A DNA stretch of 18,614 nucleotides from Deltaproteobacteria bacterium (GTDB lineage Bacteria > Desulfobacterota_B > Binatia > UBA9968): contig VBKY01000153.1 of the NCBI GenBank assembly GCA_005879255.1, positions 1 to 18,614 on the forward strand, given 5' to 3'. The position numbers and the translations under genes are program-made. The notes below the pieces were generated by a model. That model searched no databases, was not told the DNA's origin, and saw only the letters and a list, made by a program, of their open reading frames with translations. Numbering within the stretch: position 1 is the first letter of the stretch; each line of letters begins with the position of its first letter. Below, one piece after another: positions 6,544 through 14,007 of this stretch.

Positions 6544-7514
6544 ATGCGTCGTCTTGCATGCTTGCTGGCTGTAGCATTTTTTCTCCTACCGCCTCCCAAC
6601 GGTCACGCAATCGAGAAGGTCGTATTGGGCTATAGCGGCGTCGGGTCGGGTGAAGAGGTCCACCATTTCGCCAAGGAAGTCGGGTTGTTTAAAACGTACG
6701 GTCTCGATGTGGAGATCGTCTACATTCCCGGCGGCTCCACCGTGGTGCAATCGATGATTGCCGGAGACGTTCAGTTCGGCAGAGGCGCGGCAACGGAAGT
6801 GGTCACTTCCCATTTAGCCGGTTTCCCACTGAAGATTCTCACGGCGTTGATCAATAAGTTCGTTTACAGCTTCGTAACGTCCATGAACATCACGCGGCCC
6901 CAAGACCTCAAGGGAAAGGCCGTTGCCGTTAGCCGCTTCGGCTCCGGCTCGGACTTCATCACCCGCCTGGCGTTAAAATCCTGGGGCTTGGAGCCGGTCA
7001 GAGACGTTACCATCCTTCAAATAGGCAACTCTCCCGAGCGCCTCGCGGCGATCGCCGGCGGTAAAGTTCAAGGTTCGATTCTCTCGCTGTCACAGACTCC
7101 GCGGGCGAAGAAACTGGGGCTGCGCGTTTTGGCGGACCTGTCGCAGGTCGACGCGGAATACCCGCAAGGCGTTCTGTATGCGCCGGCAATCTTGATCGAG
7201 AAGAGACCCGATCTGATCGCAGCGTTTCTAAAGGCCTACGTCGAGGGTCTTCAGGGGTTCAAGACGAATAAACAGGTACTTACAACATCATTGCCAAGAA
7301 CAGCGGTATCAAGGAGAGAAACGACATAGAAGAGTATCACAAGTTATTGACGACGAAATTCTTGCTCGACTATCCCTTGCCTACGGTCGCGGGCATAAAA
7401 ACCGTGCTCGATGATCTCGGCGCAAAAAATCCGAAGATTCGCGAGCTAAAGCCGGAGGATCTTCTGGACACGCGGTTCTTGCGCAACCTTAAGGAGAGCG
7501 GAGCAATTAAATAA
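6544..7514 (+). pseudogene. NMT1/THI5-like substrate-binding protein, interrupted by a -1 frameshift
   Basis: The start is well supported: GAGG a few nt upstream, ATG 3 nt after the cupin stop, and a signal peptide (MRRLACLLAVAFFLLPPPNGHA). The family pattern follows: VVLGYSGVGSGEE, FKTYGLDVEIVYIPGGST, AGDVQFGRGAA, DLKGKAVAVSRFGSGSD, RPDLIAAFLKAYVEGLQGFKTNKQ. The reading frame then slips at 7275/7276 and stops at 7329 after an unrelated tail. From 7275 another frame resumes the expected ending: GTYNIIAKNSGIKER, LLDYPLPTVAGIKTVLDDL and DTRFLRNLKESGAIK, stopping at 7512-7514. Restoring one G in CAGGT gives a continuous 323-residue protein, the normal family length. It is either a real recent frameshift mutation or a base-calling error in a G run; the lack of further damage favours something recent or technical. 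Confidence 0.85.
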
Positions 7515-7603
7515 TCTTAGCGTTCGAGTAGCGCAGCGATGTCGATCGATGGCTGTCATCCAAATAGCGAGTCCATCGCCGACTTAGGAAGAAAACCAGG
7601 TGA

Positions 7604-7725
7604 TGGTTCAGTTGGGTCAAGATCTCTCACTTCGTTCGAGATGACAGACCATTTTGTTGTCATTCCGAGCGGCAGCGAGGAATCTTTCTCGAGGTTAAAA
7701 GGCGTGGGGGTACCTAACTGAACCA
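7604..7725. repeat. MITE-like palindromic element between convergent genes
   Basis: The outer arms TGGTTCAGTTGGG (7604-7616) and CCTAACTGAACCA (7713-7725) are inverted repeats, 12 of 13 positions pairing as exact complements. Nested inside are imperfect arms at 7621-7646 and 7659-7684, the second carrying TGTCATTCCGAG...GAGGAATCT. The same inner motif occurs at 11215-11301. The element has no coding capacity that I trust. It lies between the converging ends at 7514 and 7763 and, when transcribed, would form a long hairpin, so it might also end transcription from both sides. Confidence 0.65.
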
Positions 7726-7762
7726 CTATCAAAATTTGAGCGATAAATTAGTCACAAGCAGC

Positions 7763-9190
7763 TTACGATAAAATCTGTTTTCCCCACTTCTCTCTAACTT
7801 GCTGCGCCAGTTCCGGCGGCACGATCACCGAGGCGGGAAAATCTTTGATCCAGTCGTAGGGCCGGCAAGCGTCGATGATGGCGCGTGAATTGAATCCCTT
7901 CTTGCCTCTTTGAATGATCGGATCCAGCGGACCGCTCCAGCAGCGCCGGAGAATCTCAATGTCCTCCGCCGGGTCGCACCGCGTCGTCATCGCCCACCAC
8001 ACATCCTTCATGTCCGTGGGATCGATGTCGTCGTCTACCACGACGGTGAAACGCCCCAGATAGGCGGCAGCGTGACACTGCGAAGCGATCACACCCGCCT
8101 GACGCGCGTGGCCGGGATAGCGCTGGCGAATGGCGACCACGGTCAACAGGCGCGTGTTGCCTTCGGGCGGACAGTAAACGCCGACCACATCGGGCACGCC
8201 GGCGCGCTCCAACTCTTCCCAAACCATCGCCGAGCGCCAAAAACTCTTGTAGAAAGTCGCCTCTGTCGGCGGGCGGCTCGGCGGCGCGCCGGCCATGATC
8301 GGATCATTGCGAAAATACATGCGGTGGATCCGGATGACGGGTTCTTCGCGCACGTGGCTCGCGTAATATCCGGTCCATTCACCGAAAGGTCCCTCGGTCT
8401 TTTGGTCCGCCGGCAGACACTCTCCCTCGATGACAACCTCCGCGGTCGCCGGCACCTGCAGACCGCTTCGCGCCAATGTCACGACATCGATGGGCTCGCC
8501 TTTCAGGCCACCGGCAAAATCATATTCCGAGAGACCATACGGCACCTCGAACGCCGAAGCCATAAATAGAAGTGGATCATGACCTAATGACAACGCCACC
8601 GGCATGGGACGATTCTGAGCGAAATATTTTTCCATCTGAATGCGCGCGTGGCGTCCCGGCGAAATATAAAGGCCGACAGATTTACTGTCGTGAATCATGA
8701 CACGGTAAGTGCCGATATTGAGCCAGCCCTCTTCGGGATCTCTGGTGATCGTCAGATGGCCGGTGCCGATGTAGCGTCCGCCGTCGCCGATATTGTAACG
8801 GGGTGTCGGAAAGCGCAGAACGTCGACGTCCTTTTCTTCCCAGACGTTCTCCATGAAAAGGCCGTCTTTGACCTCCCGCGGACGAATCGGTTTCATCTCT
8901 TTGATCTTCTTGCGCATGGCGGCGACCAGATCCATGGTCGACATGTCCGTCGGCATACCGCAGGTAAGCGCGACTCGCTTGATCGAGTTGAGCTGGCCGG
9001 CCACCAGCCTTAAGCCCTTGTCAAAGCCCTTGATGGAGTCGAACACAATGCACGGAGCGACTTTAGACTCCTTGCGAGCCATTTCGATAATCGCGCCGAT
9101 CTCCAAATCCCAATCCGCGCCTTCGACGGTCTTGAGCTCGCCCAACTGATCGACTTGCTCCATCCACTCACGCAGATCTCGGTAAGCCAT
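7763..9190 (-). CDS. UbiD family prenylated-FMN-dependent decarboxylase (cassette A)
   Basis: This 475-residue protein is a full-length UbiD-family (de)carboxylase. Landmarks are N158-IGTYR163, which contributes to cofactor and metal binding; ALSLGHDPLLFMAS (about 199-212); the EYDFAGGLKGEPID segment; and EGPFGEW, with E266 and E271 spaced five apart. With R163 these match the Arg-Glu-Glu catalytic set known from fungal Fdc1 and relatives. The family uses prFMN made by UbiX, which is not in this window, to add or remove carboxylates on aromatic or unsaturated acids. The ATG at 9190 is strongly supported: the preceding gene's stop overlaps its Shine-Dalgarno (TAGGAGG, 6-7 nt before ATG). It is the last gene of the minus-strand run, next to a Rieske oxygenase, an aldolase and a binding protein, which points to an aromatic acid substrate (inferred). 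Confidence 0.93.
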   Translation of the reverse strand: MAYRDLREWMEQVDQLGELKTVEGADWDLEIGAIIEMARKESKVAPCIVFDSIKGFDKGLRLVAGQLNSIKRVALTCGMPTDMSTMDLVAAMRKKIKEMKPIRPREVKDGLFMENVWEEKDVDVLRFPTPRYNIGDGGRYIGTGHLTITRDPEEGWLNIGTYRVMIHDSKSVGLYISPGRHARIQMEKYFAQNRPMPVALSLGHDPLLFMASAFEVPYGLSEYDFAGGLKGEPIDVVTLARSGLQVPATAEVVIEGECLPADQKTEGPFGEWTGYYASHVREEPVIRIHRMYFRNDPIMAGAPPSRPPTEATFYKSFWRSAMVWEELERAGVPDVVGVYCPPEGNTRLLTVVAIRQRYPGHARQAGVIASQCHAAAYLGRFTVVVDDDIDPTDMKDVWWAMTTRCDPAEDIEILRRCWSGPLDPIIQRGKKGFNSRAIIDACRPYDWIKDFPASVIVPPELAQQVREKWGKQILS

Positions 9191-9199
9191 TCGTTCCTC

Positions 9200-10231
9200 C
9201 TATCGATACAATGTCTGAAACAATCCCTGCTGCTCGAGCTCGGTCACTAAACTATTGTCGACAAAGTCGCTCGCTTTTACGGGAGCCGCCGTTTTCACCT
9301 CGGAGCGCAACACTTCATCCACCGCATCGAGCCGAACCTTTGGAATCGGCTCGAGGTACTTCACGCCGTAAATCCGGTAGAGCTCCGCGAGAATATCCAT
9401 ATCTTGGACCTTTGTGTATTTAGCGAGCACTTTTATAGTTCCTTCTTTGTCCGTTCTGACCCGATGAATGCCTTCGCAATAAGCGCGCAATAGTCGCAAA
9501 GCCGTGCTGCGATTTTTTTCCAGGAAAAGCTGCGTCGTCGCCAGCGGCGAATTGGGATAGACAATGCCGATTTCGCCGAAATCGACCAGTTCCTTAAGGC
9601 CGAGTTTTGCCGCGGACAAGTTCGTCGGCGGTGAAACCACGCCGGCATCGACGACTCCGCCGGTGATAGCGCCGAGCAGTTGGGGCATGCCGCCGGTCTG
9701 AATGACCGCCACGTCGGCACCGCGCCGCAGCCCCCATTTTTTAAGCGCCAGATCCAACGCGAAGTCCGTCGAACCGCCGAGGCGCGTTAAGCCAATTTTT
9801 TTGCCTTTTAAATCCTTGGCCGTTTGAATCTCCGGCCGCGCTATCAGCGAGAACACCAGCGTATTGATGGTATTGGCGATCATCTTTAGACTCGCCCCTC
9901 TCAGCGAAGCCTGAACAACGGAATTGGCGCCGAGTCGGACGAATTGGACATCGCCGCCGATGAGAGCCTGGGTCGCCACCGAGCCGCCGCCGATATAGAG
10001 CAACTGTACATCCAACCCCTGACGGCGGAAGTAGCCGTAATCCTGCGCCACCCATAGGGACGCCATCGCGCCGCTGATCGAACTGTAAGCTAATCGAATC
10101 GGTTCAGCGCGCGCGTTGGCGAGAAATAAAAGGCCCTGCCAGACGAACGACCACAGGATGAGACAAAAAACTTTTTGAACAGTCGTTTCTCGCACAGCTT
10201 CAAGCCAGGTGTGGATCGGCGAGACTTGCAA
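9200..10231 (-). CDS. NMT1/THI5-like ABC-type substrate-binding protein (cassette A)
   Basis: A solute-binding protein of up to 343 residues with a signal peptide ending near LLFLANARA-EP, then IRLAYSSISGAMASLWVAQ, LYIGGGSVATQALIGGDVQF, DLKGKKIGLTRLGGSTDFAL and IQTGGMPQLLGAITGGVVDA. It is a close paralogue of the protein at 14892-15902: both share LYIGGGS, GLTRLGGSTD/GVTRLGGSTD, QTGGMP and the YGV(K/R)Y segment. There is no ATG start. TTG at 10231 gives an unusually long leader of about 44 residues; GTG at 10195 gives a more ordinary leader of about 31. Neither has a clear Shine-Dalgarno sequence. The upstream aldolase stop (10241) is in the same frame only 9 nt away, so translation may depend on coupling. 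No transporter partners are seen. Confidence 0.88.
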   Translation of the reverse strand: MQVSPIHTWLEAVRETTVQKVFCLILWSFVWQGLLFLANARAEPIRLAYSSISGAMASLWVAQDYGYFRRQGLDVQLLYIGGGSVATQALIGGDVQFVRLGANSVVQASLRGASLKMIANTINTLVFSLIARPEIQTAKDLKGKKIGLTRLGGSTDFALDLALKKWGLRRGADVAVIQTGGMPQLLGAITGGVVDAGVVSPPTNLSAAKLGLKELVDFGEIGIVYPNSPLATTQLFLEKNRSTALRLLRAYCEGIHRVRTDKEGTIKVLAKYTKVQDMDILAELYRIYGVKYLEPIPKVRLDAVDEVLRSEVKTAAPVKASDFVDNSLVTELEQQGLFQTLYR

Positions 10232-10240
10232 GACACGCGC

Positions 10241-11131
10241 TCACTGCCCGAGAATGCCGGCGTTTCTCAATTCCCGCTCGAGCTTCACGACTTCTTCTTT
10301 TGGCATCTGTTCGGTGTCCCACTTGGGAAAACGTTTCACTGCGAAGCCGCGCATGCGATACACTTCCTGCAGCGGCACCCGGCCATACTTGCGCAAGCGC
10401 GCCGCGACGATACGCGCCGTGGTGTCGACGCGTTTCTGCGCTTCCACCGCCCGCGGATAATCTTTGCTGTCGAGCGCGTTGAACAATTCAACGCAAATCT
10501 CCGGCACAAAGCTCGTCGGTGGATTGATCATGCCGGCGACGCCGAAGGGCACGAGACCGAACAGATCCGCGTTGCCGGTGAATACCGACACGTCGGGAAG
10601 CAAACGAACATATTCGAGCAAAGCGCCTTGGCCGTAGGCAACTTTGATGCCTTTCAACGCCGGCACCTGTTCCTTCATGCGCAACGCGAAGCCGGGCGGG
10701 ATCGAGATACCGGAATATTTGGGATTCTCATAAATGTAAATCGGCAGTGGCACCGCCTTGTGTACCGCTTTGTAGTGCGCCATGATTTCGTATTCGGTGT
10801 GATCCGAATAATAGTAAGGCGGCACAATCGCCATCGCGTCGGCTCTATGCGCCGCCGCATGCTCCGCCAATTCCACCGTGCTGCCGGCATCCGCGGTGCC
10901 GACGTGAATGACGACGGGAACACGCGACTTGGCCTGATCGAGCGCGATCGCCGCCGCTTGCTTGCGCTCATCGATGGTCATCGCCGGCCCTTGGCCGGTG
11001 GAACCGAGAACGAACAGACCCTGAACGCCGGCTTTGATGTGAAAATCCACCAACTGGCGCATCATTTGTTCGTCGACACGAACTTTCTCATCGAACGGCG
11101 TGATAATCGGTAACAAAACTCCACGAATCAT
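10241..11131 (-). CDS. DapA-superfamily lyase/aldolase (dihydrodipicolinate synthase family)
   Basis: This 296-residue TIM-barrel protein has the class I aldolase signature of the DapA family. VLGSTGQGPAMTIDER (about 41-56) is the pyruvate carboxylate-binding loop (GTTGE in DapA, here GSTGQ). Y134 in IYIYENP corresponds to the catalytic Tyr, and K163 in ALKGIKVAYG is the Schiff-base lysine. The Glu after GSTG is replaced by Gln, and there is no nearby lysine-biosynthesis gene, so housekeeping DapA is unlikely. Aromatic degraders use relatives of this fold (hydroxybenzylidenepyruvate hydratase-aldolases), which would suit a cassette with a Rieske oxygenase and UbiD. The start is supported by AAAGGAGA about 5-10 nt before the ATG. 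It lies 138 bp after the Rieske gene, with a repeat element in that gap. Confidence 0.87.
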   Translation of the reverse strand: MIRGVLLPIITPFDEKVRVDEQMMRQLVDFHIKAGVQGLFVLGSTGQGPAMTIDERKQAAAIALDQAKSRVPVVIHVGTADAGSTVELAEHAAAHRADAMAIVPPYYYSDHTEYEIMAHYKAVHKAVPLPIYIYENPKYSGISIPPGFALRMKEQVPALKGIKVAYGQGALLEYVRLLPDVSVFTGNADLFGLVPFGVAGMINPPTSFVPEICVELFNALDSKDYPRAVEAQKRVDTTARIVAARLRKYGRVPLQEVYRMRGFAVKRFPKWDTEQMPKEEVVKLERELRNAGILGQ

Positions 11132-11214
11132 CGTCTTCTCCTTTTACTGCCAACGTCCTGGATTATTTCCGCGCCAAGTTTTGATTCCTTCCCCTTTGCA
11201 ACGCTTACAGCTGC

Positions 11215-11301
11215 GAGATCCTTCGCGTGGCTCAGGATGACATCAAACGCATGCACGGGGTCTCGCGTGTCATTCCGAGGAGCCGAGCGACGAGGAATCT
11301 C
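11215..11301. repeat. Palindromic repeat element (second copy of the CATTCCGAG family)
   Basis: Imperfect inverted arms at 11215-11242 (GAGATCCTTCG...AGGATGACA) and 11268-11301 (TGTCATTCCGAG...GAGGAATCTC) flank a 25-nt centre. The right arm shares TGTCATTCCGAG and GAGGAATCT with the element near 7659-7684. It overlaps the 3' end of the Rieske gene, whose stop codon (11270-11272) lies inside the arm. Confidence 0.65.
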
Positions 11302-12526
11302 TCTTCTCTTGCACGCCGACGCGCGTGTCCAATCGATAAATTTCGCGGGCGTCTTCTTCCGCCACAACACCCTTTGGCTGGCCGCCATTGATTGCCGTCT
11401 CGATCGCATCCCGGATAATTCTCCGAAACTTGATGACGCCACGATCGGAAACGCCGAGCTGTTCGTCTCTTTCGCCCAGCAGTCCCTGGGTCCCCTGTGT
11501 CACGAGATCTTCTTGGCGAATGTTGCCTTTGTAGGGCATGTACTTACGCTTGTCGTAGGGTTTCACTTCCTGCGCCGGCGTTTCGCGCGCGCGCAGTTTT
11601 TTAAGACGCTCGAAGAAATTTTCCACCGGACCGGTGTAATTGTCGGCGGTGAATATCATGAAATGATCGTCATCGTTGGGCGTGAGGAAAAGCATATGCT
11701 CGCACTGCGAGCCCTCGTTCATGAGCGCCACCGCGTCCATCTTGGCGTGGACGAACTCGGTATCTCCCACTTGAATAATGCTCGGCAACGCCAGGCTCAT
11801 TTCATCGATAAATTCTGTGTCCTCCGTCGGCCCCGGCTTGGTCATGACGACCTTCATGCCGTAATCCGTCTCGACGAAATCGAAGTGCGGCATCTCCGAG
11901 TAGCTGAAAAAATGATCGCCCCAGGATTGTTGGCCGTAACCGGCGTTGCGATGCAGGATGCATACATGCGCCGGGTCCGCCGAGTTTTCGAAGAAATTGA
12001 ACCAATTGTAATCGCAGTGACGCACCGGCTCGATCTGCCGTTGTCCGCCGCGATCGATGAGCGGCGCATAGTTGGGCAGCGGCGGCGGGTTATCTTTGTC
12101 CGCTCCCATGTAAGCGAAAATCAAACCGCCGAATTCACGCACGGGATAGGAAAGGTGGCTCACCTTCCGGGAAAATTTGCTGTCCTTCGGCTCAGCGGGC
12201 ATTTCGAGACACTGGCCGTGAATATCGAACAACCAACCATGGTATGCGCACCGAAGTCCGCCGTCTTCAATATCGCCATATTCCAGCGACGTTCCGCGGT
12301 GCGGACAATGCTCGCCGAGCAATCCAAGCTGTCCCGCTTGATCGCGAAACAGCACCAGCTCTTCGCCGAGAACTTTCACCGCTTGAGGAATGTCGTAGAG
12401 ATCACGCGCGATGCCGACGACGAGCCAATAGCGGCGAAACCATTCGCCGGTCGGCGTGCCGGGCCCGACGTGGGGAATATCCGCCACGGTAACCTTTTTA
12501 CCCCAGGTTTTCCGACCTTTTTTCAC
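11270..12526 (-). CDS. Rieske non-haem iron aromatic ring-hydroxylating oxygenase, alpha subunit (cassette A)
   Basis: A 418-residue oxygenase component. The N-terminal VGPGTPTGEWFRRYWLVVG is typical of the phthalate 4,5-dioxygenase/vanillate demethylase-like group. The Rieske centre is C74-P-H76 and C93-x2-H96 (CPHRG ... CAYHGW). The catalytic domain has NWFNFFENSADPAHVCILH with D184, H187 and H192, the iron facial-triad region. It needs electrons from a reductase not found here. GTG at 12526 is the likely start (GAGGAA upstream); the paralogue at 15903-17114 begins similarly with MKRLKK. The last ten residues, RDSSSLGSSE, have no counterpart in the paralogue (which ends GVRAKGLA) and are encoded by a palindromic repeat, so the C-terminus appears to have been rewritten by insertion of that element. 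The probable substrate is an aromatic carboxylate. Confidence 0.93.
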   Translation of the reverse strand: MKKGRKTWGKKVTVADIPHVGPGTPTGEWFRRYWLVVGIARDLYDIPQAVKVLGEELVLFRDQAGQLGLLGEHCPHRGTSLEYGDIEDGGLRCAYHGWLFDIHGQCLEMPAEPKDSKFSRKVSHLSYPVREFGGLIFAYMGADKDNPPPLPNYAPLIDRGGQRQIEPVRHCDYNWFNFFENSADPAHVCILHRNAGYGQQSWGDHFFSYSEMPHFDFVETDYGMKVVMTKPGPTEDTEFIDEMSLALPSIIQVGDTEFVHAKMDAVALMNEGSQCEHMLFLTPNDDDHFMIFTADNYTGPVENFFERLKKLRARETPAQEVKPYDKRKYMPYKGNIRQEDLVTQGTQGLLGERDEQLGVSDRGVIKFRRIIRDAIETAINGGQPKGVVAEEDAREIYRLDTRVGVQEKRDSSSLGSSE

Positions 12527-12573
12527 TCCTTTATTTCCTCATCGATGTAACCCGCAAAGCGCTTATCCGAGCA

Positions 12574-12603
12574 CATTGAACTTTGAACCTTGAACATTGA
12601 ACG
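12574..12603. repeat. 7-bp micro-tandem array (four HTTGAAC units)
   Basis: Four consecutive units, ATTGAAC, TTTGAAC, CTTGAAC and ATTGAAC (12575-12602), differ only at the first base. They lie in the 84-bp spacer that joins the two Rieske/UbiD cassettes. Confidence 0.75.
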
Positions 12604-12610
12604 CGCTCCG

Positions 12611-13987
12611 CTACTTGAAACCATATTCTTTCCAGCGGTGCAAAACCGCCTGGCGCATCGTATCCGTCGGCTCGGCGACCTCGCCGCGGAAGTTTTGCTT
12701 CTTGGTCAAGTCGAGCATGAGCTTGGACGTCACGCCTTCGGCCGTCGCCGAGGGCTCCAGCGTGCTGGTGATACCCCGTGGAATGACATACATGTCCGTC
12801 GCCGGTTGAAAACGCGTGGTCAGCGCCCACAGAACCTCGTTGGAATCTTCGATATTGATATCCTCGTCGACGACCAACACATGTTTCCATTTGCCGCTTC
12901 GGGTGTAGAGCGACGCCGCGAGAATATTATCGACGATGCCCTGGCGCATCAGCCGCTTTTCCAGCTGCAAGATCAACACGATCGATACTCCCCACGGCGG
13001 CGCGTAGGCTTTTTTCAGCGCCGGATAAGCCGGCTTCAGCTCTTGGTAGGCCGCCACCGCGTACGTGAGCGCATCCACATACAAATGTTCATGCGGCGGT
13101 TTGCCGAGCCAGATGTTGTGATAGATGGGGTTTCTGCGCTGGGTGATTGCCTTGATCGTCATGATTCTTTCGCCCGGCACGCGTTGCGTCGTGTAACCGC
13201 AAAACTCGCCGAACGGTCCTTCGTTGCCGGTCTTGGCGGGAATCGTCAGCTCACCTTCGAGCACGATTTCCGCCAGGGCGGGAACTTCCAAATCGACGGT
13301 GCGGCATTTGACGACGTCGATCGGTTCGCCGGCTAATCCGCCGGCGATTTCCAACTCATAAACGCCGATACGCGGCTCGAATTGCGAGGCGACGTAAACC
13401 GAAGGCGGCACACCGATGCATACCGCGACCTCGAACTTCTTGTCGCCGCGTTTTTCCGCGTTCTTGATGAAGTCATGACCGTCATGACCCGGAGTAAAAC
13501 GAATCGTTACTTCGTTTTTTGATACCAACATCATCCGGTAGATGGAAAGATTCTTGCCGTACTCGGGATCCTTGAGAATGACGTGGCCCGCCGTGATATA
13601 CGGTCCGCCGTCGAGCGGATTATTCGTGCACAGCGGCAGTTTGGTGATATCGACGTCATTGCCTTCGAAGACCAGCTCCTGGCAGGGACCATTGGATACC
13701 AGCCGCGTCGGCAGCGGGCTGTTCGCCCGTCGGACCGTTTCGTCGAAAACATTTTCCTGTGAGAGTCCGAGCGCTAAAGCCACTCGTCTATCGGTCGCCA
13801 ACAGCTGACCGACCACCGGGATGCCATGACCTTTCACTTTCTCGAACAGCAGCGCCGGACTATTGGGCCGCTCGTTGTGAATCTTACAGATCGCGCCGAG
13901 CTCATGCTTCGGATCGACCTCGACCCGGATCTTCGCGAGCTCGTGCTCTTCTTCCAGAACTTTGAGAAACTCATGCAAGTCGATCAT
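12611..13987 (-). CDS. UbiD family prenylated-FMN-dependent decarboxylase (cassette B)
   Basis: This 458-residue protein shows the UbiD pattern: NLSIYR (146-151, R151), ELEIAGGLAGEPID (about 211-224), EIVLEGEL and EGPFGEF with E256 and E261 spaced five apart, plus LVVDEDINIED near residue 370, the conserved acidic segment also found in the 7763-9190 protein as VVVDDDIDPTD. It is clearly a distant, not recent, paralogue of that gene: many segments between the motifs differ. The ATG at 13987 follows the SDR gene stop by 20 nt with only a weak GGGATG-like ribosome site. Its place at the end of a Rieske/binding-protein/SDR set suggests decarboxylation of an aromatic acid or an oxygenation product; substrate and direction are not determinable here. 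Confidence 0.93.
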   Translation of the reverse strand: MIDLHEFLKVLEEEHELAKIRVEVDPKHELGAICKIHNERPNSPALLFEKVKGHGIPVVGQLLATDRRVALALGLSQENVFDETVRRANSPLPTRLVSNGPCQELVFEGNDVDITKLPLCTNNPLDGGPYITAGHVILKDPEYGKNLSIYRMMLVSKNEVTIRFTPGHDGHDFIKNAEKRGDKKFEVAVCIGVPPSVYVASQFEPRIGVYELEIAGGLAGEPIDVVKCRTVDLEVPALAEIVLEGELTIPAKTGNEGPFGEFCGYTTQRVPGERIMTIKAITQRRNPIYHNIWLGKPPHEHLYVDALTYAVAAYQELKPAYPALKKAYAPPWGVSIVLILQLEKRLMRQGIVDNILAASLYTRSGKWKHVLVVDEDINIEDSNEVLWALTTRFQPATDMYVIPRGITSTLEPSATAEGVTSKLMLDLTKKQNFRGEVAEPTDTMRQAVLHRWKEYGFK

Positions 13988-14007
13988 GACGACATCATCC
14001 CGTTGAA

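Noticed and set aside
7539..7721. 60-codon plus-strand open frame
   Set aside because: It is made almost entirely of the palindromic repeat element and has no ribosome site or conserved features.
10175..11113. 312-codon plus-strand open frame
   Set aside because: It is antisense to the DapA-type gene, whose minus-strand reading has catalytic Tyr and Lys and a ribosome site.
10241..11131. Housekeeping dapA (lysine biosynthesis)
   Set aside because: The substrate loop differs (GSTGQ rather than GTTGE) and the context is catabolic, so the symbol would be misleading.
11237..12550. 437-codon open frame on the plus strand
   Set aside because: It is the antisense shadow of a Rieske oxygenase with all metal ligands present on the minus strand; its translation is rich in His and Arg with no family features.
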